From positions 93,457,675-93,521,674 of the forward strand of contig NC_080683.1 of assembly GCF_030445035.2 (NCBI RefSeq): a stretch of DNA of 64,000 bases, given 5' to 3'. This DNA comes from Dasypus novemcinctus. Taxonomy: Eukaryota > Chordata > Mammalia > Cingulata > Dasypodidae. Below are positions 13,673 through 24,892 of this stretch, in pieces (within the stretch, counting starts at the first letter, position 1; each line of letters starts with the position of its first letter). Made by a program: the position numbers and the translations under genes. The notes beneath the pieces were generated by a model, which saw only the letters and a list, made by a program, of their open reading frames with translations, had not been told where the DNA came from and did not search any database.

Positions 13673-13965
13673 GGTTTTTTTTTTAATTTTTAGGGCAATA
13701 ACATATTTGTAACACAGAATTTCTCATTTTAACCACAATCAGGACACTAACGACATTCACGATAATGTGTGACCCTCGCCATCATCCATTATCAAAACTT
13801 TGTCATTACCTTGAACAGAAACTCTGTACCTCTTAAGCAATGATTCTTCATTCTCTCCCTGCTCCCTGACACCTGGCAAACTGTAATCCCCTTTCTGTCT
13901 CTCTAAGTTTGTCTCTTGTTCTAGGTATTTCATATAAGTGAAATCATATTTAATTATGGCTTCTG
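13673..13965 (-). mobile_element. Old LINE-1 3' UTR fragment
   Basis: After a T-run, the sequence follows the antisense LINE-1 3' UTR common to L1M-type elements. It includes the CAGAAACTCTGTACC motif, a C-rich tract with CACCTGGCAA, and the GTATTTCATATAAGTG motif. It is strongly diverged and about 290 bp long. Confidence 0.65.
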
Positions 13966-15641
13966 ATTTTCCCAGGCCATGTCTGTGTAGCACAAGGTCA
14001 GTGGCAAATATCCATTTTTCCCATGAATTTTGATGGTGAAGACAGCCAGCCTAGAAAAATGGAGTTTATAAAAGCAAAACAGGTGGCTTTTTATTTGAAA
14101 CAAATGTTCGTAGGACACAGGTTTATCATCCCACCACTATTTTTTTTTCCCTCTGACTCAAAACAGCCAATCTAGATGATTTAGGTCAAGATTGAAAGCA
14201 ACTTTTGTGGATTGTATGGCTACTTTCCCTTAACTTATTATATAATTGCTAATATCTCATCTTCTTTGTTCTTGGAATTCTGACTTAATCACATCTCCTG
14301 TGGAGGTCTGAATGACTGAGTAGGTTATATTTAAGCAAAGCAGCCTAAAGATCACAATTATTTGAACATTAAATATATACTTGGAACTAACAAATCTAAA
14401 AGATAACTTAACTATATTTGCCACAAAAAAATTAGTATGCATTTTTTAGACTATCAACATCAGGTTTTACCCAAAAGTCAAGCTTTTTCCCTTCTCATAT
14501 CAATTATCACTTCTAATTCAGTCTTAGAGGGAAAGAGACCAACATTAACTGAGCATGTGACATGTCCCCATTCTTTTCCATATTTTATTTAATTCTTATA
14601 TCAGCTCTATAAGGTAGCTGAGATTTGGACCCGATTCTTGCCAACCTCAAAATTCAGTCATTCTCCACTATCTTTCGTTGCCTCTTTTGGAATAGAAATG
14701 CAATTTATCATAAGTAAAGCATAACCAGACAGGTGAAGTTTCATCCTAGGTGCTTTGCCCCCTACCCTTACAAAACAAAATCAAACATAGACCTAATGTG
14801 AAAACCCACCATCAAGCTACTTAATAAATCAAAAGGCCTGTGAAAAGAATCATCATGAAATACTATTTTTATTGGATCTAATATGCAGTTTTCCCAGGAG
14901 TATTCATATACCTTTATTTTCTGACAGCAGTCAGGGTTGCTTTGAAATACACTCTTCTGTGGGCCATATGGAAGCAGTACATACATTTATAAGAAGACTG
15001 GGTCAAGGGAGGAAAGAACTCTCTGATCCTGCATCATCTCAGTGAATAGCCAGACTTTGGTCCTGGCTTTCATGGCACATTCACTCTGACTTCCGGAGCT
15101 CCACTTGCCAGGCTCCTTCAGTAATTCCGTGTTGTCTAAGAGGTAGCTTAGAGTGCACCTGTAGCTTTCACTGGGATCACATAAAATCTCAAAAGTTGGA
15201 GAATTAGGAAGAGACTTAAGGTGAAATATCAAATGAAGGTATTGAGTTTGAATTCAGGAGAGCACCGTTCTTACGGGTGAACTTGGGCGGGTTCATAAAA
15301 CTTTGAAGGATGGGTAGGATTTGGGTAAGTGGATAATAAAGAACGTTCTAGGCAAGGTGCATAGGTGATGGAAAAATAGAAGGCATAGCATCCACAGCAA
15401 CAAATAGCAGTGCCTTGTATTGACAGGATTTGCAGTTTGAAAAGTATGTTGGTAAACATTGCCTTAAATCTCCTGAACAGGGCTGTTAGTTGTAAGGAAC
15501 AAATAAGGAGAATCAGGTCATGTGATATCCAGGGAACACTTGCATAGCCAGCTGGATGTTCACCAGTCATACTGGTGTCTGATTGGCTCTGGAGAACATA
15601 TGAGAGAAAAAAAGATGGTTATGACTGGAATTTAATTAAGA

Positions 15642-15755
15642 CTAATGACAGTATACATCAAACACTGTCTGTTTAGCATTAATAATATTTGCAGTTTATT
15701 ACAAATCCTATAAAATAATGGTGAAATTTACATAAAGCCAAAAACTTAAAAATAA
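15642..15755 (+). repeat. Intronic direct repeat, copy A
   Basis: This segment is about 90% identical, without visible gaps, to 17612-17725, at a constant offset of 1970 bases. Shared blocks include ATCAAACACTGTCTGTTTAG and TTACAAATCCTATAAAATAA. It does not look like SINE or LINE-1 sequence. It may be a local duplication or two copies of an unrecognised repeat. Confidence 0.75.
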
Positions 15756-15774
15756 TATTAAGAGAAAACAAAGT

Positions 15775-15875
15775 GGGGAGCAGATGTTGCTCAAGTGGTT
15801 GAGCGCCTGCTTCCCATGCACGAGGCCCTGGGTTCAATCCCTGGTACCTCTTAAAAAACAAACAAAAAAAAAAAA
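15775..15875 (+). mobile_element. Short tRNA-derived SINE (DAS-I type)
   Basis: Sense copy with a well-preserved tRNA-Ala-like head. The A box is in TTGCTCAAGTGGTTGAG and the B box in GGGTTCAATCCC, followed by an A-rich tail with AAAC repeats. Length is about 100 bp. Confidence 0.85.
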
Positions 15876-15886
15876 CACTTCTCATT

Positions 15887-15969
15887 GGGGAGCAAATGTA
15901 GCTCAGTGGTTGAGCCCTGCTTCCTGTTACCTCCTGGAAAAAAAAGACAGAAAAGAAAGAAAGAAAAGG
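15887..15969 (+). mobile_element. Short tRNA-derived SINE, internally deleted
   Basis: A second unit directly follows the tail of the previous one in the same orientation. The A box region (TAGCTCAGTGGTTGAG) is present. The region that should hold the B box is deleted between CTGCTTCCTG and TTACCTCC. The tail is an A-rich AAAG microsatellite. Confidence 0.75.
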
Positions 15970-16303
15970 AAGTAAAAACTAGCCAGAAGACTGGTTTGTC
16001 AGGTGTGAAGCTGGTGGTGGAAGGAGCCAGGGAACAATTAACAGTCGACATTAACAGTCTCTTTCATGTAGCAGAGCTAGGAGGTGGAGGCAAGTCTTAG
16101 CCTGGGACCTAGGATATAGACCCGCAGGTGGTACCTGGATCCCCTGGAAGCGCCCTCTCTGAGCACACTGAGGAGCCTTCAGTAGAGTGCTCAGCTCTGA
16201 TGATGACACATATGTCTGTGGGTGTGAGGCAGGAAGGCTTCACCCATATTCGGAAGCAGTTTAACTTTACCCCTAGGGGTTGTGTACTTAAAAAGCAAAC
16301 CTA

Positions 16304-16677
16304 GGGAAACGGACTTTGGCCCAGTGGTTAGGGCATCCGTCTACCACATGGGAGGCCCGCGGTTCAAGCCCCGGGCCTCCTTGACCCGTGTGGAGCTGGC
16401 CCATGCGCAGTGCTGATGCGCGCAAGGAGTGCCATGCCACCCAGGGGTGTCCCCCGCATAGGGAAGCCCCACGCGCAAGGAGTGCACCCATAAGGAGAGC
16501 CACCCAGCGCGAAGGAGGGAGCAGCCTGCCCAGGAATGGCGCCACCCACACTTCCCGTGCTGCTGACGACAACAGAAGCGGACAAAGAAACAAGATGCAG
16601 CAAAAAGACACAGAAAACAAACAACCGGGGGAGGGGAGGGGAATTAAATAAATAAAAATAAATCTTTAAAAAAAAAA
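16304..16677 (+). mobile_element. Full-length DAS-type SINE (left arm of an inverted pair)
   Basis: The copy is complete. The head has the A box in TTGGCCCAGTGGTTAG and the B box in GGTTCAAGCCCC, followed by the body and an (AAAT)n-CTTT-A tail. A perfect 14-bp target-site duplication (AAAAAGCAAACCTA) lies at 16290-16303 and 16678-16691. The intact flanks and CpG-rich head suggest a fairly young insertion. Confidence 0.93.
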
Positions 16678-16751
16678 AAAAAGCAAACCTAAATACAAAC
16701 CTAGGTCCAGGTCAAAGTTCTGTTCTGTTTCAGTCGTGTGCCAGAGATCTT

Positions 16752-17176
16752 TTTTTTTTTTTAAGATTTATTTATTTATTTCTCTCGCCTTCACTCCCCA
16801 CCCCCCCAATTTGTCTGCTCTCTGTGTCCATTCACTGTGTGTTCTTCTGTGACCGCTTCTATCCTTATCAGCGGCACCAGGAATCTGTGTTTCTTTTTGT
16901 TGCATCATCTTGTTGTGTCCACTCTTTCCGTGTGTATGTTGCCATTCTTGGGCAGGCTGCACTTTCTTTTGCGCTGGGTGGCTCTCCTTACAGGGCACAC
17001 TCCTTGTGCATGGGGTTCCCCTACGCAGGAGACACCCCTATGTGGCAGGCACTCCTTGCGTGCATCAGCACTGCTCGTGGGCCAGCTCCACATGGGTCAA
17101 GGAGGCCTGGGGTTTGAACCGCGGACCTCCCATGTGGTAGGCGGACGCCCTATCCATCGGGCCAACTCCTCTTCCC
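16752..17176 (-). mobile_element. Full-length DAS-type SINE (right arm of an inverted pair)
   Basis: The antisense copy begins with a T-run plus AAGATTTATTTATTT and ends with the inverted tRNA-like head. A perfect 15-bp target-site duplication, TGTGCCAGAGATCTT, lies at 16737-16751 and 17177-17191. It is only about 75 bp from the preceding SINE and in opposite orientation. Open frames of up to 175 codons here are SINE translations. Confidence 0.93.
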
Positions 17177-17611
17177 TGTGCCAGAGATCTTCAACAACGT
17201 TTCTGATGGTCAGATTTCTCATCTGTAATATTGGAGCAGTGATGCATAATTGGATCGTTAAAAGAATTAAGGAAGATTCTGTTCAGTGCTGTGTAAATTA
17301 TAAATGTTATGGAAATGTGAGTGTTGTTAATGTTACCAAAACTCTAGTCTCAGGAGAATTATAGAAAGCTAGTGTTTCTGAATCAAAGTAATTTTATAAA
17401 AATGTTTTAGACCCTTAATTTTTCATTGGGGAGACTGACGAAATGTGACAGTTTGAAGAAGACCTTGGCCAAAATCCTGCAGCTCGTTGGTGGCACGTTC
17501 AGGACTCCCGGCTGATTTTGTCACGCTTAGATTCTTGCCACTCCTGTGATCTCTCCACCCTGTTCAGCTCCTGTGGAATCTAAAAGCACATAAAGGATGA
17601 GAGGTTGAAGT

Positions 17612-17725
17612 CTAACGACAGTACACATCAAACACTGTCTGTTTAGCATTAATAGTACTCGCAATTTATTACAAATCCTATAAAATAATGGTGAAAGTTA
17701 TATAAAGCCATAAACTTAAAAAAAA
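17612..17725 (+). repeat. Intronic direct repeat, copy B
   Basis: Partner of 15642-15755, in the same orientation. It ends about 85 bp before the next SINE insertion. The two long inverted SINEs sit between the two repeat copies. Confidence 0.75.
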
Positions 17726-17812
17726 TATTTTCAAATAGTATTTTTTAGGAAAATTGAATAGCCGTTTCAATATGCAAATCTCTTCTTGCAGACATAAAAT
17801 TACATGCAATTT

Positions 17813-18190
17813 TTTTTTAAAGATTTATTTTTATTTCTGTCTCCCCTTCCTGCCCCTCCCCCCATTGTCTGCTCTCTGTGTCCATTTGCTGTGTGTTCTC
17901 CTGTGTCCCCTTACATTCTTGTCATGCGGCACTGGGAAACTGTGTGGCCTTTTTGTTGCATCATCTTGCTGCGTCAGCTCTCTGTGTGTGCGGCACCACT
18001 CCTGGGGCGGGCTGTGCTTTTTTTTCACACAGGGTGGCTCTCCTTGCAGGTCGTACCCCTTGCGCATGGGGCACCCCTAGGCGAGGACACCCCTGCGTGA
18101 CACAGCACTCCTCACTTGGGGCAGCACTGCATGTGGGCCAGTTCAGCACATAGAGGCGGACACTCTGTCAGTTGAGCCACAACCGCTTCC
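17813..18190 (-). mobile_element. Full-length DAS-type SINE, diverged
   Basis: The antisense copy starts with a T-run plus AAAGATTTATTTTTATTT and ends with an inverted head (GTTGAGCCACAACCGCTTCC). The head is closer to the short DAS-I type than to the heads of the two neighbouring long copies. A target-site duplication of the form T(A/G)CATGCA(A/G)TTT lies at 17801-17812 and 18191-18202. It is more diverged than its neighbours. Confidence 0.88.
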
Positions 18191-18504
18191 TGCATGCAGT
18201 TTCTGATCTTAGATATGTTGTGATTTCCATTGATAAAAGATTGGAAAATGACGGGTACTCGTTTAAAGTTTATCTTCAGTTTATTAATAACTAATCTGTA
18301 TTTAAGCACTTCTTAACTTACATTGTGAACCCATCACAAACCTGGATTAACAGAATGGTATTTATGTGTCAACAGTGAGAGATTTGCAAAATGCCATTTG
18401 TTATAAAAACTAGTCCACTAACTCAGAGGGTTTTATTTGGCCATATTTTTGGTTTGCTTTTTTTCGGTCTTTAGTTATTGTTTCCATGTGCTTTCATCCT
18501 TCAG

Positions 18505-18744
18505 GGTATCTTCAAGAGGCCTACTTGTGGACAAAACAAGTTCTGAGCATCATGGAAAAGTCTCTGGTCTTGCTCCGAGAGGTGACGGACGGCTCTCTCT
18601 ATGAAGGAGTTGCTTATGGCAGCTACACCACTAGATCACTCTTCCAGTATATGTTTCTCGTTCAGAGGCACTTTGGCATCAACCACTTTGGCCATCCGTG
18701 GCTTAAACAACACTTTGCATTTATGTATAGAACCGTCCTGCCAG
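18505..18744 (+). CDS. DSE: DSE coding exon (residues ~224-304)
   Basis: Dermatan sulfate epimerase catalytic region. The acceptor is CTTTCATCCTTCAG ending at 18504; the donor is CCAG|GTAGAG at 18745. The split Gly codons at both ends join in phase with the flanking exons (G|GG). The translation contains [20 protein letters not shown]. Catalytic Tyr261 of the human enzyme is the Tyr in VAYGSY, at 18615-18617. The exon is 240 bp with no disruption. The reading frame stays open for about 75 bases past the donor, but the added peptide is intronic and has no DSE similarity. Confidence 0.96.
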
Positions 18745-20866
18745 GTAGAGTGAGGAAGTCAGAAGTGGGAAAACATGGAACTATTGTAATTCTTTCTGAT
18801 TTTGAAAATGGGCTAGGTTAGGAAAAGAAATGAGGTCTGTGGGGTTTGAATTACACTGAGATTAAAGGTATTTTTAAAAAAAAGCTTAGAAGAATTGAAT
18901 TCAAGAGTTGTATATAGCTACAATATTTGGGGAATTAGCATGAGAATTTGTAATTTAGATATTATAAAGCTTATGTAAATAATGGATCAAATATAATTTC
19001 TAGCTCCCACAATCCTTGTGTTTTTGTATACATATAAACTTGGGCACATATACAAACTTATTTTCATGAAGTTAAACAATTTAATGGCCTACATGTCAGT
19101 TTCCTCTTGTGTGTAATCCTTATCGATCCTATTTTTTGCTTCCAAATGATACATACGTGATTAAAAAAGAAGGATTACATCTATATATTTAAGTTGGAGC
19201 TTTATTATTTTCTTTATTTAGTTGAAATAGTTTATATAAAGTACAGAAAACTAACCAAGAAGCTATAAAACTTCTAATTTCTTGTTGTTGTGTAGCTTTG
19301 CCATCTAACTTTGAGTTGGATTTTTTAAAAAAGGCAGGAATTTTTGAGTTATTAGTTTATTCATTTTTTTGAGAGCTTTACAACTTTGCCTATTTCCAAA
19401 ACATGAGCTAAGATGTTTGAAAGAATTTGGGAGGTAAATTTTCATCAGAATGGGTCCCTTCCTCCCTTTTAATGAAATGCAATTTTTATATGGTGATTCT
19501 AGACCTACAACATAGAACCTAGTATTTAAATCCTTTTGCTCCGGTTATAGAGAATAGATTGAATAGCATCTCCATTATTGGATTGGTTATCTAAAAAATA
19601 CTGCAGAGGAAAAGAACCATGTTAATATTTGGTTTAGACGTACCTGCAGAAACCTATTGCTTTATTGCTTATTCTTAGGCATGCAGGAAAGGCCTGCTTT
19701 GCAGCTTATCTTGGTTAACAAGGGCCACCTAAATGAGGGATCTTTAAAAAGTCTCAGTGCTTTGTAATTTGAGCTGAGGCCCAACAGCCATCTACTTCTG
19801 CGCTTGGATCTGTTGTGAACTGTGTATGTGACTGTTTCCTAAGCTGGAAAAAACAATATGAAAAAAGGAGGATTTAAATATTGTGTCAATTAAGTCAATA
19901 AACCTCTATTGTCTGCCTGTATGCCAGGTACAGCCTTAGGCAGGGCATCCAAACATGAATAAAACTTATCCTCTGTTTTTAAGGAACTGTCAGATTAGTA
20001 GAGGATTATGAAAATTACATTTTCTAATAATATTTACTTAGAAGAACATCTACTAAATTGTTAGAAGCAAAAACATTAGCTGTAAATTAAATGAATACAG
20101 GTACAGTCGTATTTTACAACGGGATTCCATGTTAAGGCAATTTATAGTCTAATATATTATTCTTTTTTCACTACAATTGATATTCTAATAATGATTATTC
20201 CTCTCTGGCCTGTTCTTCCTCTTTTTCAAATGTACTTCGAGTATAGCCAGTGTTACCTGCTTTTGTTTTTCTTCCCTTTTTTCCAGTGATGATACCTGGC
20301 TTTTGATCCTCATGCTCTCTGTCTTTTCTTTAACTTTCAAATGGTATGAACTGGCACAGTCTTGTCTGGGAATTATTAACTTTTCTTCCAATAGAAACTC
20401 AGTTTCTCCTCAGAACCTTATCTACAGTATAATTTCTATTTTATTAGAAGCCAAATTGAGGCACCTTATGTTACTATCTTGGCCTAAGATGAAGGAAGAG
20501 TTGGTAGGAGGGCTAGCACCCATGCCAGGTTCACAAACTCACCATGCAAAAGAGAGCAGCCCATGTGAATACGTAAATAACTCTGTAATTGTACATGGCT
20601 GGGACATTGGCAAATGAGAAAGATGAGCGATATACATAAGCATTCATTAGGTGCAGCGCTTTCATTACCAGTGACAAGCTGCCAGGTAACAGAGACAAAC
20701 TTGCATACATGATTCACAGAAGACCTTCAGAGGGATTCTGATTAATCAGTCCAGGGTATAGGGCATGGGCATTGTGGTTTTATTTATTTTTAATCTAAGA
20801 AACGTGATGGGTTCTAATTTGCAAATCATTAAACTTCTCTTAATTCTTTCAAACATTCCTCCCCAG
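18745..20866 (+). other. DSE: DSE intron, no recognised element
   Basis: GT at 18745 and AG at 20865-20866. It is AT-rich, without SINE, LINE-1 or exon signal that I can support. A short stretch near 19905-19990 has a weak resemblance to old mammalian repeats (ATGCCAGGTACAG motif). The 104-codon + frame at 20303-20617 has no recognisable content. Confidence 0.75.
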
Positions 20867-21074
20867 GGTTTCAAAGAACTGTGGCTATTGCTGACTCAAA
20901 TTACAACTGGTTTTATGGTCCAGAAAGCCAATTAGTGTTCCTGGATAAATTTGTCATGCGTAATGGCAGTGGTAACTGGCTGGCTGACCGAATCAGAAGG
21001 AACCGCGTGACGGACGGTCCAGGGACACCATCCAAAGGGCAGCGTTGGTGCACTCTTCACACAGAATTTCTCTG
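20867..21074 (+). CDS. DSE: DSE coding exon (residues ~304-373)
   Basis: Dermatan sulfate epimerase. The acceptor is CATTCCTCCCCAG ending at 20866. The donor GTAGGA begins at 21075, inside a TGG Trp codon that is split TG|G. The translation gives [20 protein letters not shown] and [10 protein letters not shown], matching the family closely. NGS in the RNGSGNW motif is a potential N-glycosylation site. The exon is 208 bp, its phase agrees on both sides, and there is no stop. Confidence 0.96.
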
Positions 21075-23130
21075 GTAGGACACATCTGGGCTAGCTTTCA
21101 GGGGAGTGGCCCCCAGGGGGCACCATTCTTGCCTTGTGCTAGATTTGCAGCATTTAAAAAGAAGAACTAATTTAAAATACTCTTCTACCCCTTCCCCAAG
21201 CCATCTAAAGACATGCAGCTTGAATTCAATTCCTATCACAGTGTCTAAACTCTGTTAGAAATATTTCCTTATATTTAAGATCTAATTACTGTTTGCAGCT
21301 TTTGTTCTCTTGTATTAGAGACTTCCTAGACTCACACTGTTTCATGGATAAGCATGTTTTGATTTACATCCTTTTTGAAACTATGGAAAGAGAGAACCAC
21401 AAAAGTTAGACTGGGTTGTTCTAATTATCACACCAAGAAATAGAAGGTAGTAAAATGCTTTGTTTTGATAAATGGAGCATTATAATCTCCCAGTGGCAAA
21501 GCCATTAATAAATTTTCAAAACTGTTTGACAGCATATGACAGCTTCACTTTGATTTAAAAAAAAAGAAGAAAAAGAAGCTTGTAATTTTTTTTTTTTTTT
21601 TTTTTTTTGCCTTAATCTCTTAAGCCCAGAAGGAGAAGCTTGGATCTCCTTTTTAGTACTGCCAAATATATTGTTGGCATCCAATAAGTTAAAATCAAAA
21701 TTACAGGGAACTGGTTAATCATTAATCTCTGATTTGTTTCATGCTTTTGGAATTTGCATTCAACTTCAAAGCAAGCTTTCTATGGTTTCACTCCTTTTTC
21801 CAAAATTTAAACAATTATGGAGAAAATAATACTAGTAAAATAGTGACTATGTAGATTAACCAACATTTCTGAACTATTTTCAGAGATGACGTAAATGTAT
21901 TAATATGCTGCCACTCTTGAGTTCTTTTAGGAGTATGAAATAATTGCTTACTAATGCTCAATTTACCCGTAAATAAGCAACTGAGAGCTCTATAACACTG
22001 ACTATAGGAGTCAGATTAATGCTAAGCCTAACTTGGTTCTACATCTTCCTTTACAGGAATATTCAAACTGACCAAAAACTGAGGGAAAAAATGGCCAATT
22101 CAGTTTGTATCCAGGTTTTTTAAAATCATATTAATTAAGCCAACATTATGCTGGACAAGAGTCGAGACACAATTTTTGATGTCCTGAGACTCTAATACAA
22201 TAGGTGAAACAACCAAAGTCAAATACCAAGAAAATTAACCCTGCAATAAGTAACTGATGTACTTTAGAAGAAAAGTATATGAGATAATACCTTTATCTGC
22301 CTTTCTTCCCTTGAGCAGCAAATCATATGAATCTTTCAAGTCATCCAAAACAATCATCTCCATTATTAATTTTGGAGCATTTCTGATTCAAACACCTATG
22401 TTCTTATCACTGAAAATTTAATGTTGATTGTTACATCACTTTGACAATAGCCACTTATTGTCTTAGGAGCATGGTGTCATCTCTAGATTAAAGAAAAAAA
22501 CCAAAATGCTTTGGATCTAGGCTAGGCAGTGGTAGCCTATCTCCTATATTGGAATTCTACCCATTTACAGTCTTAGGTGCATTATTGGCAGTAAACTTTA
22601 TATAATATGTTAAGTTCTACTGCATTTTAATTAATTTTTTAAAGGAAAAATATGCTCTACCAAAATCTCAGTGATAGTAGCTATTGCAGACATTACTTTA
22701 TTATAACTCAAGGCTTATTAGAGTCTAGGTCCTAACGTGGGGCTCCCTAAAATAGGAGCCCTCAAATAGAAGTTTGGATGAAGTGTTTAAATCTGTTAAG
22801 TCCTGGTAGTTGAGGTGACAGCTCTGAAATTGTCAAGTAAAGAAGGTCCATGTGGTGATTAGCAGCAGAAATAATTTTAGGCTCAAACCCAAAGGCTTAT
22901 AGTAATAGCAGTGTACTCTTTTCCAGTTCATCAAGTGTTTCCCCCTATACACGCTGATTATCTGTGGGTGTTTTCAGAACTCTCGCTACTATAATCTATA
23001 CTGCCGGTGCTCTAGGGAGCATTTGTACATTGTTTCTTCTAGCCGTATTGCCATGTGGCATGACGGTTTTGATGTGTTATTCTCACTTAAGTCAGAAAAC
23101 CATTTAATTTTTTAAAATTAATTTGTTCAG
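21075..23130 (+). other. DSE: DSE last intron
   Basis: GT at 21075 and AG at 23129-23130. It contains a long T-run (about 21588-21609). Otherwise it is AT-rich and I see no recognised mobile element or exon. Confidence 0.8.
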
Positions 23131-24892
23131 GTATGATGCCAGCTTGAAATCTGTTCCTCCTCCAGATTTTGGCACCCCTACATTGCATTATTTTGAAGAC
23201 TGGGGTGTTGTGACTTACGGAAGCGCGCTACCTGCAGAAATCAACAGATCTTTCCTTTCCTTCAAGTCAGGAAAACTTGGGGGACGTGCAATATATGACA
23301 TTGTCCACAGAAGCAAATATAAAGACTGGATCAAAGGCTGGAGAAATTTTAATGCAGGGCATGAACATCCGGATCATAATTCATTTACTTTTGCTCCCAA
23401 TGGTGTGCCTTTCATTACTGAGGCTCTCTATGGGCCAAAGTACACCTTCTTCAACAATGTTTTGATGTTTTCCCCAGCTGTGTCAAAGAGCTGCTTTTCT
23501 CCCTGGGAGGGTCAGGTCACAGAAGACTGCTCATCTAAATGGTCTAAATACAAGCATGACCTGGCCGCTAGCTGTCAAGGGAGAGTGGTTGCAGCACTGG
23601 AGAAGAATGGGGTGGTTTTCATCCGAGGAGAAGGTGTGGGAGCTTATAACCCCCAGCTCAATCTCAAGAGCGTTCAGAGGAATCTGATCCTCCTGCATCC
23701 ACAGCTTCTCCTTCTTGTGGACCAAATACACGTGGGAGAGGAGAGCCCCCTGGAGACTGCAGCAAGCTTTTTCCACAATGTGGATGTTCCTTTTGAGGAG
23801 ACAGTGGTAGATGGGGTCCATGGAGCTTTTATCAGGCAGCGAGATGGTCTCTATAAAATGTACTGGATGGATGATACTGGCTACAGCGAGAAAGCAACCT
23901 TTGCTTCAGTGACATACCCTCGGGGCTATCCCTACAATGGGACAAACTATGTGAATGTTACCATGCACCTCCGAAGTCCCATCACCAGAGCAGCTTACCT
24001 TTTCATAGGGCCATCTGTAAATGTTCAGAGCTTCAGTATCCATGGAGACTCTCAGCAGCTGAATGTGTTCATAGCCACCAGCAAACATGCCTATGCAACC
24101 TACCTTTGGGCAGGTGAGACCACGGGACAGTCTGCCTTTGCACAGGTCATTGCAGATCGTCAGAAAATTCTGTTTGACTGGAGTTCAGCTCTCAGGAGCA
24201 CCACTGTCCCTGAGGTGAAGGATTATGCTGCAATTGTGGAACAGAACCTGCAGCGTTTTAAACCAGTGTTCCAGCTGCTGGAGAAGCAGATCCTGTCCCG
24301 AGTCCGGAACACAGCCAGCTTTAGGAAGACTGCGGAGCGCCTGCTGAGATTTTCAGATAAGAGACAGACTGAGGAGGCCATCGACCGGATTTTTGCCATA
24401 TCACAGCAACAGCAGCAGCAGCAAAGCAAGTCAAAGAAGAACCGGAGGGCAGGCAAACGGTATAAATTTGTGGATGCCGTCCCTGATATTTTTGCACAGA
24501 TTGAAGTCAATGAGAAAAAGATTCGACAGAAAGCTCAGATTTTGGCACAGAAAGAACTGCCCATAGATGAAGATGAAGAAATGAAAGACCTTTTAGATTT
24601 TGCAGATATAACATATGAGAAACACAAAAATGGTGGCTTGATGAAAGGCCAGTTTGGACAGGCACAGATGGTGGTAACTACTCACAGCAGAGCCCCGTCC
24701 CTTTCTGCTTCATACACCAGACTGTTCCTGATTCTGAACATTGCAATTTTCTTTGTCATGTTGGCAATGCAATTGACTTATTTCCAGAGGGCCCAGAGCC
24801 TACATGGCCAAAGATGTCTTTATGCAGTTCTTCTAATAGACAGCTGTATTTTATTGTGGTTATACTCTTCATGTTCCCAGTCACAGTGTTAG
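23131..24892 (+). CDS. DSE: DSE last coding exon (residues ~373 to stop)
   Basis: The exon has 586 complete codons plus TAG at 24890-24892. The acceptor is TTAATTTGTTCAG ending at 23130. It carries catalytic His450 in [10 protein letters not shown] (codon 23360-23362) and the sequons NRS, NGT and NVT. A run of seven Gln codons (CAG/CAA) lies near 24403-24423. A basic KKNRRAGKR segment and an acidic DEDEEMKD segment follow. The C-terminal hydrophobic segments [25 protein letters not shown] (cut short here) and [17 protein letters not shown] are typical of DSE membrane anchoring. With the other exons the total would be about 959 residues against 958 in human, consistent with one extra Gln. The minus-strand open frames in this region are shadows. 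DSE is the only good assignment; its paralog DSEL is intronless in its coding region and longer. Confidence 0.97.

Larger units (their letters stand above)
13460..18504 (+). other. DSE: DSE intron with LINE-1 3' end, SINEs and a duplicated 115-bp segment
   Basis: GT at 13460 and AG at 18503-18504 bound it. It contains an old antisense LINE-1 3' end (13673-13965), a MIR-like patch near 14530-14640, and two tandem short SINEs (15775-15969). It also holds an inverted pair of long SINEs (16304-17176) and one more long SINE (17813-18190). A non-SINE sequence near 15642-15755 recurs at 17612-17725. About 13970-15640 is otherwise unremarkable AT-rich sequence with no exon signal. Confidence 0.85.

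Noticed and set aside
15775..15845. tRNA-like heads as functional tRNA genes
   Set aside because: A and B boxes are present but every copy is followed by a SINE body or A-rich tail, and acceptor-stem pairing is not maintained.
16837..17364. 175-codon + strand open frame in a DSE intron
   Set aside because: SINE translation continuing into intron; no splice or family evidence.
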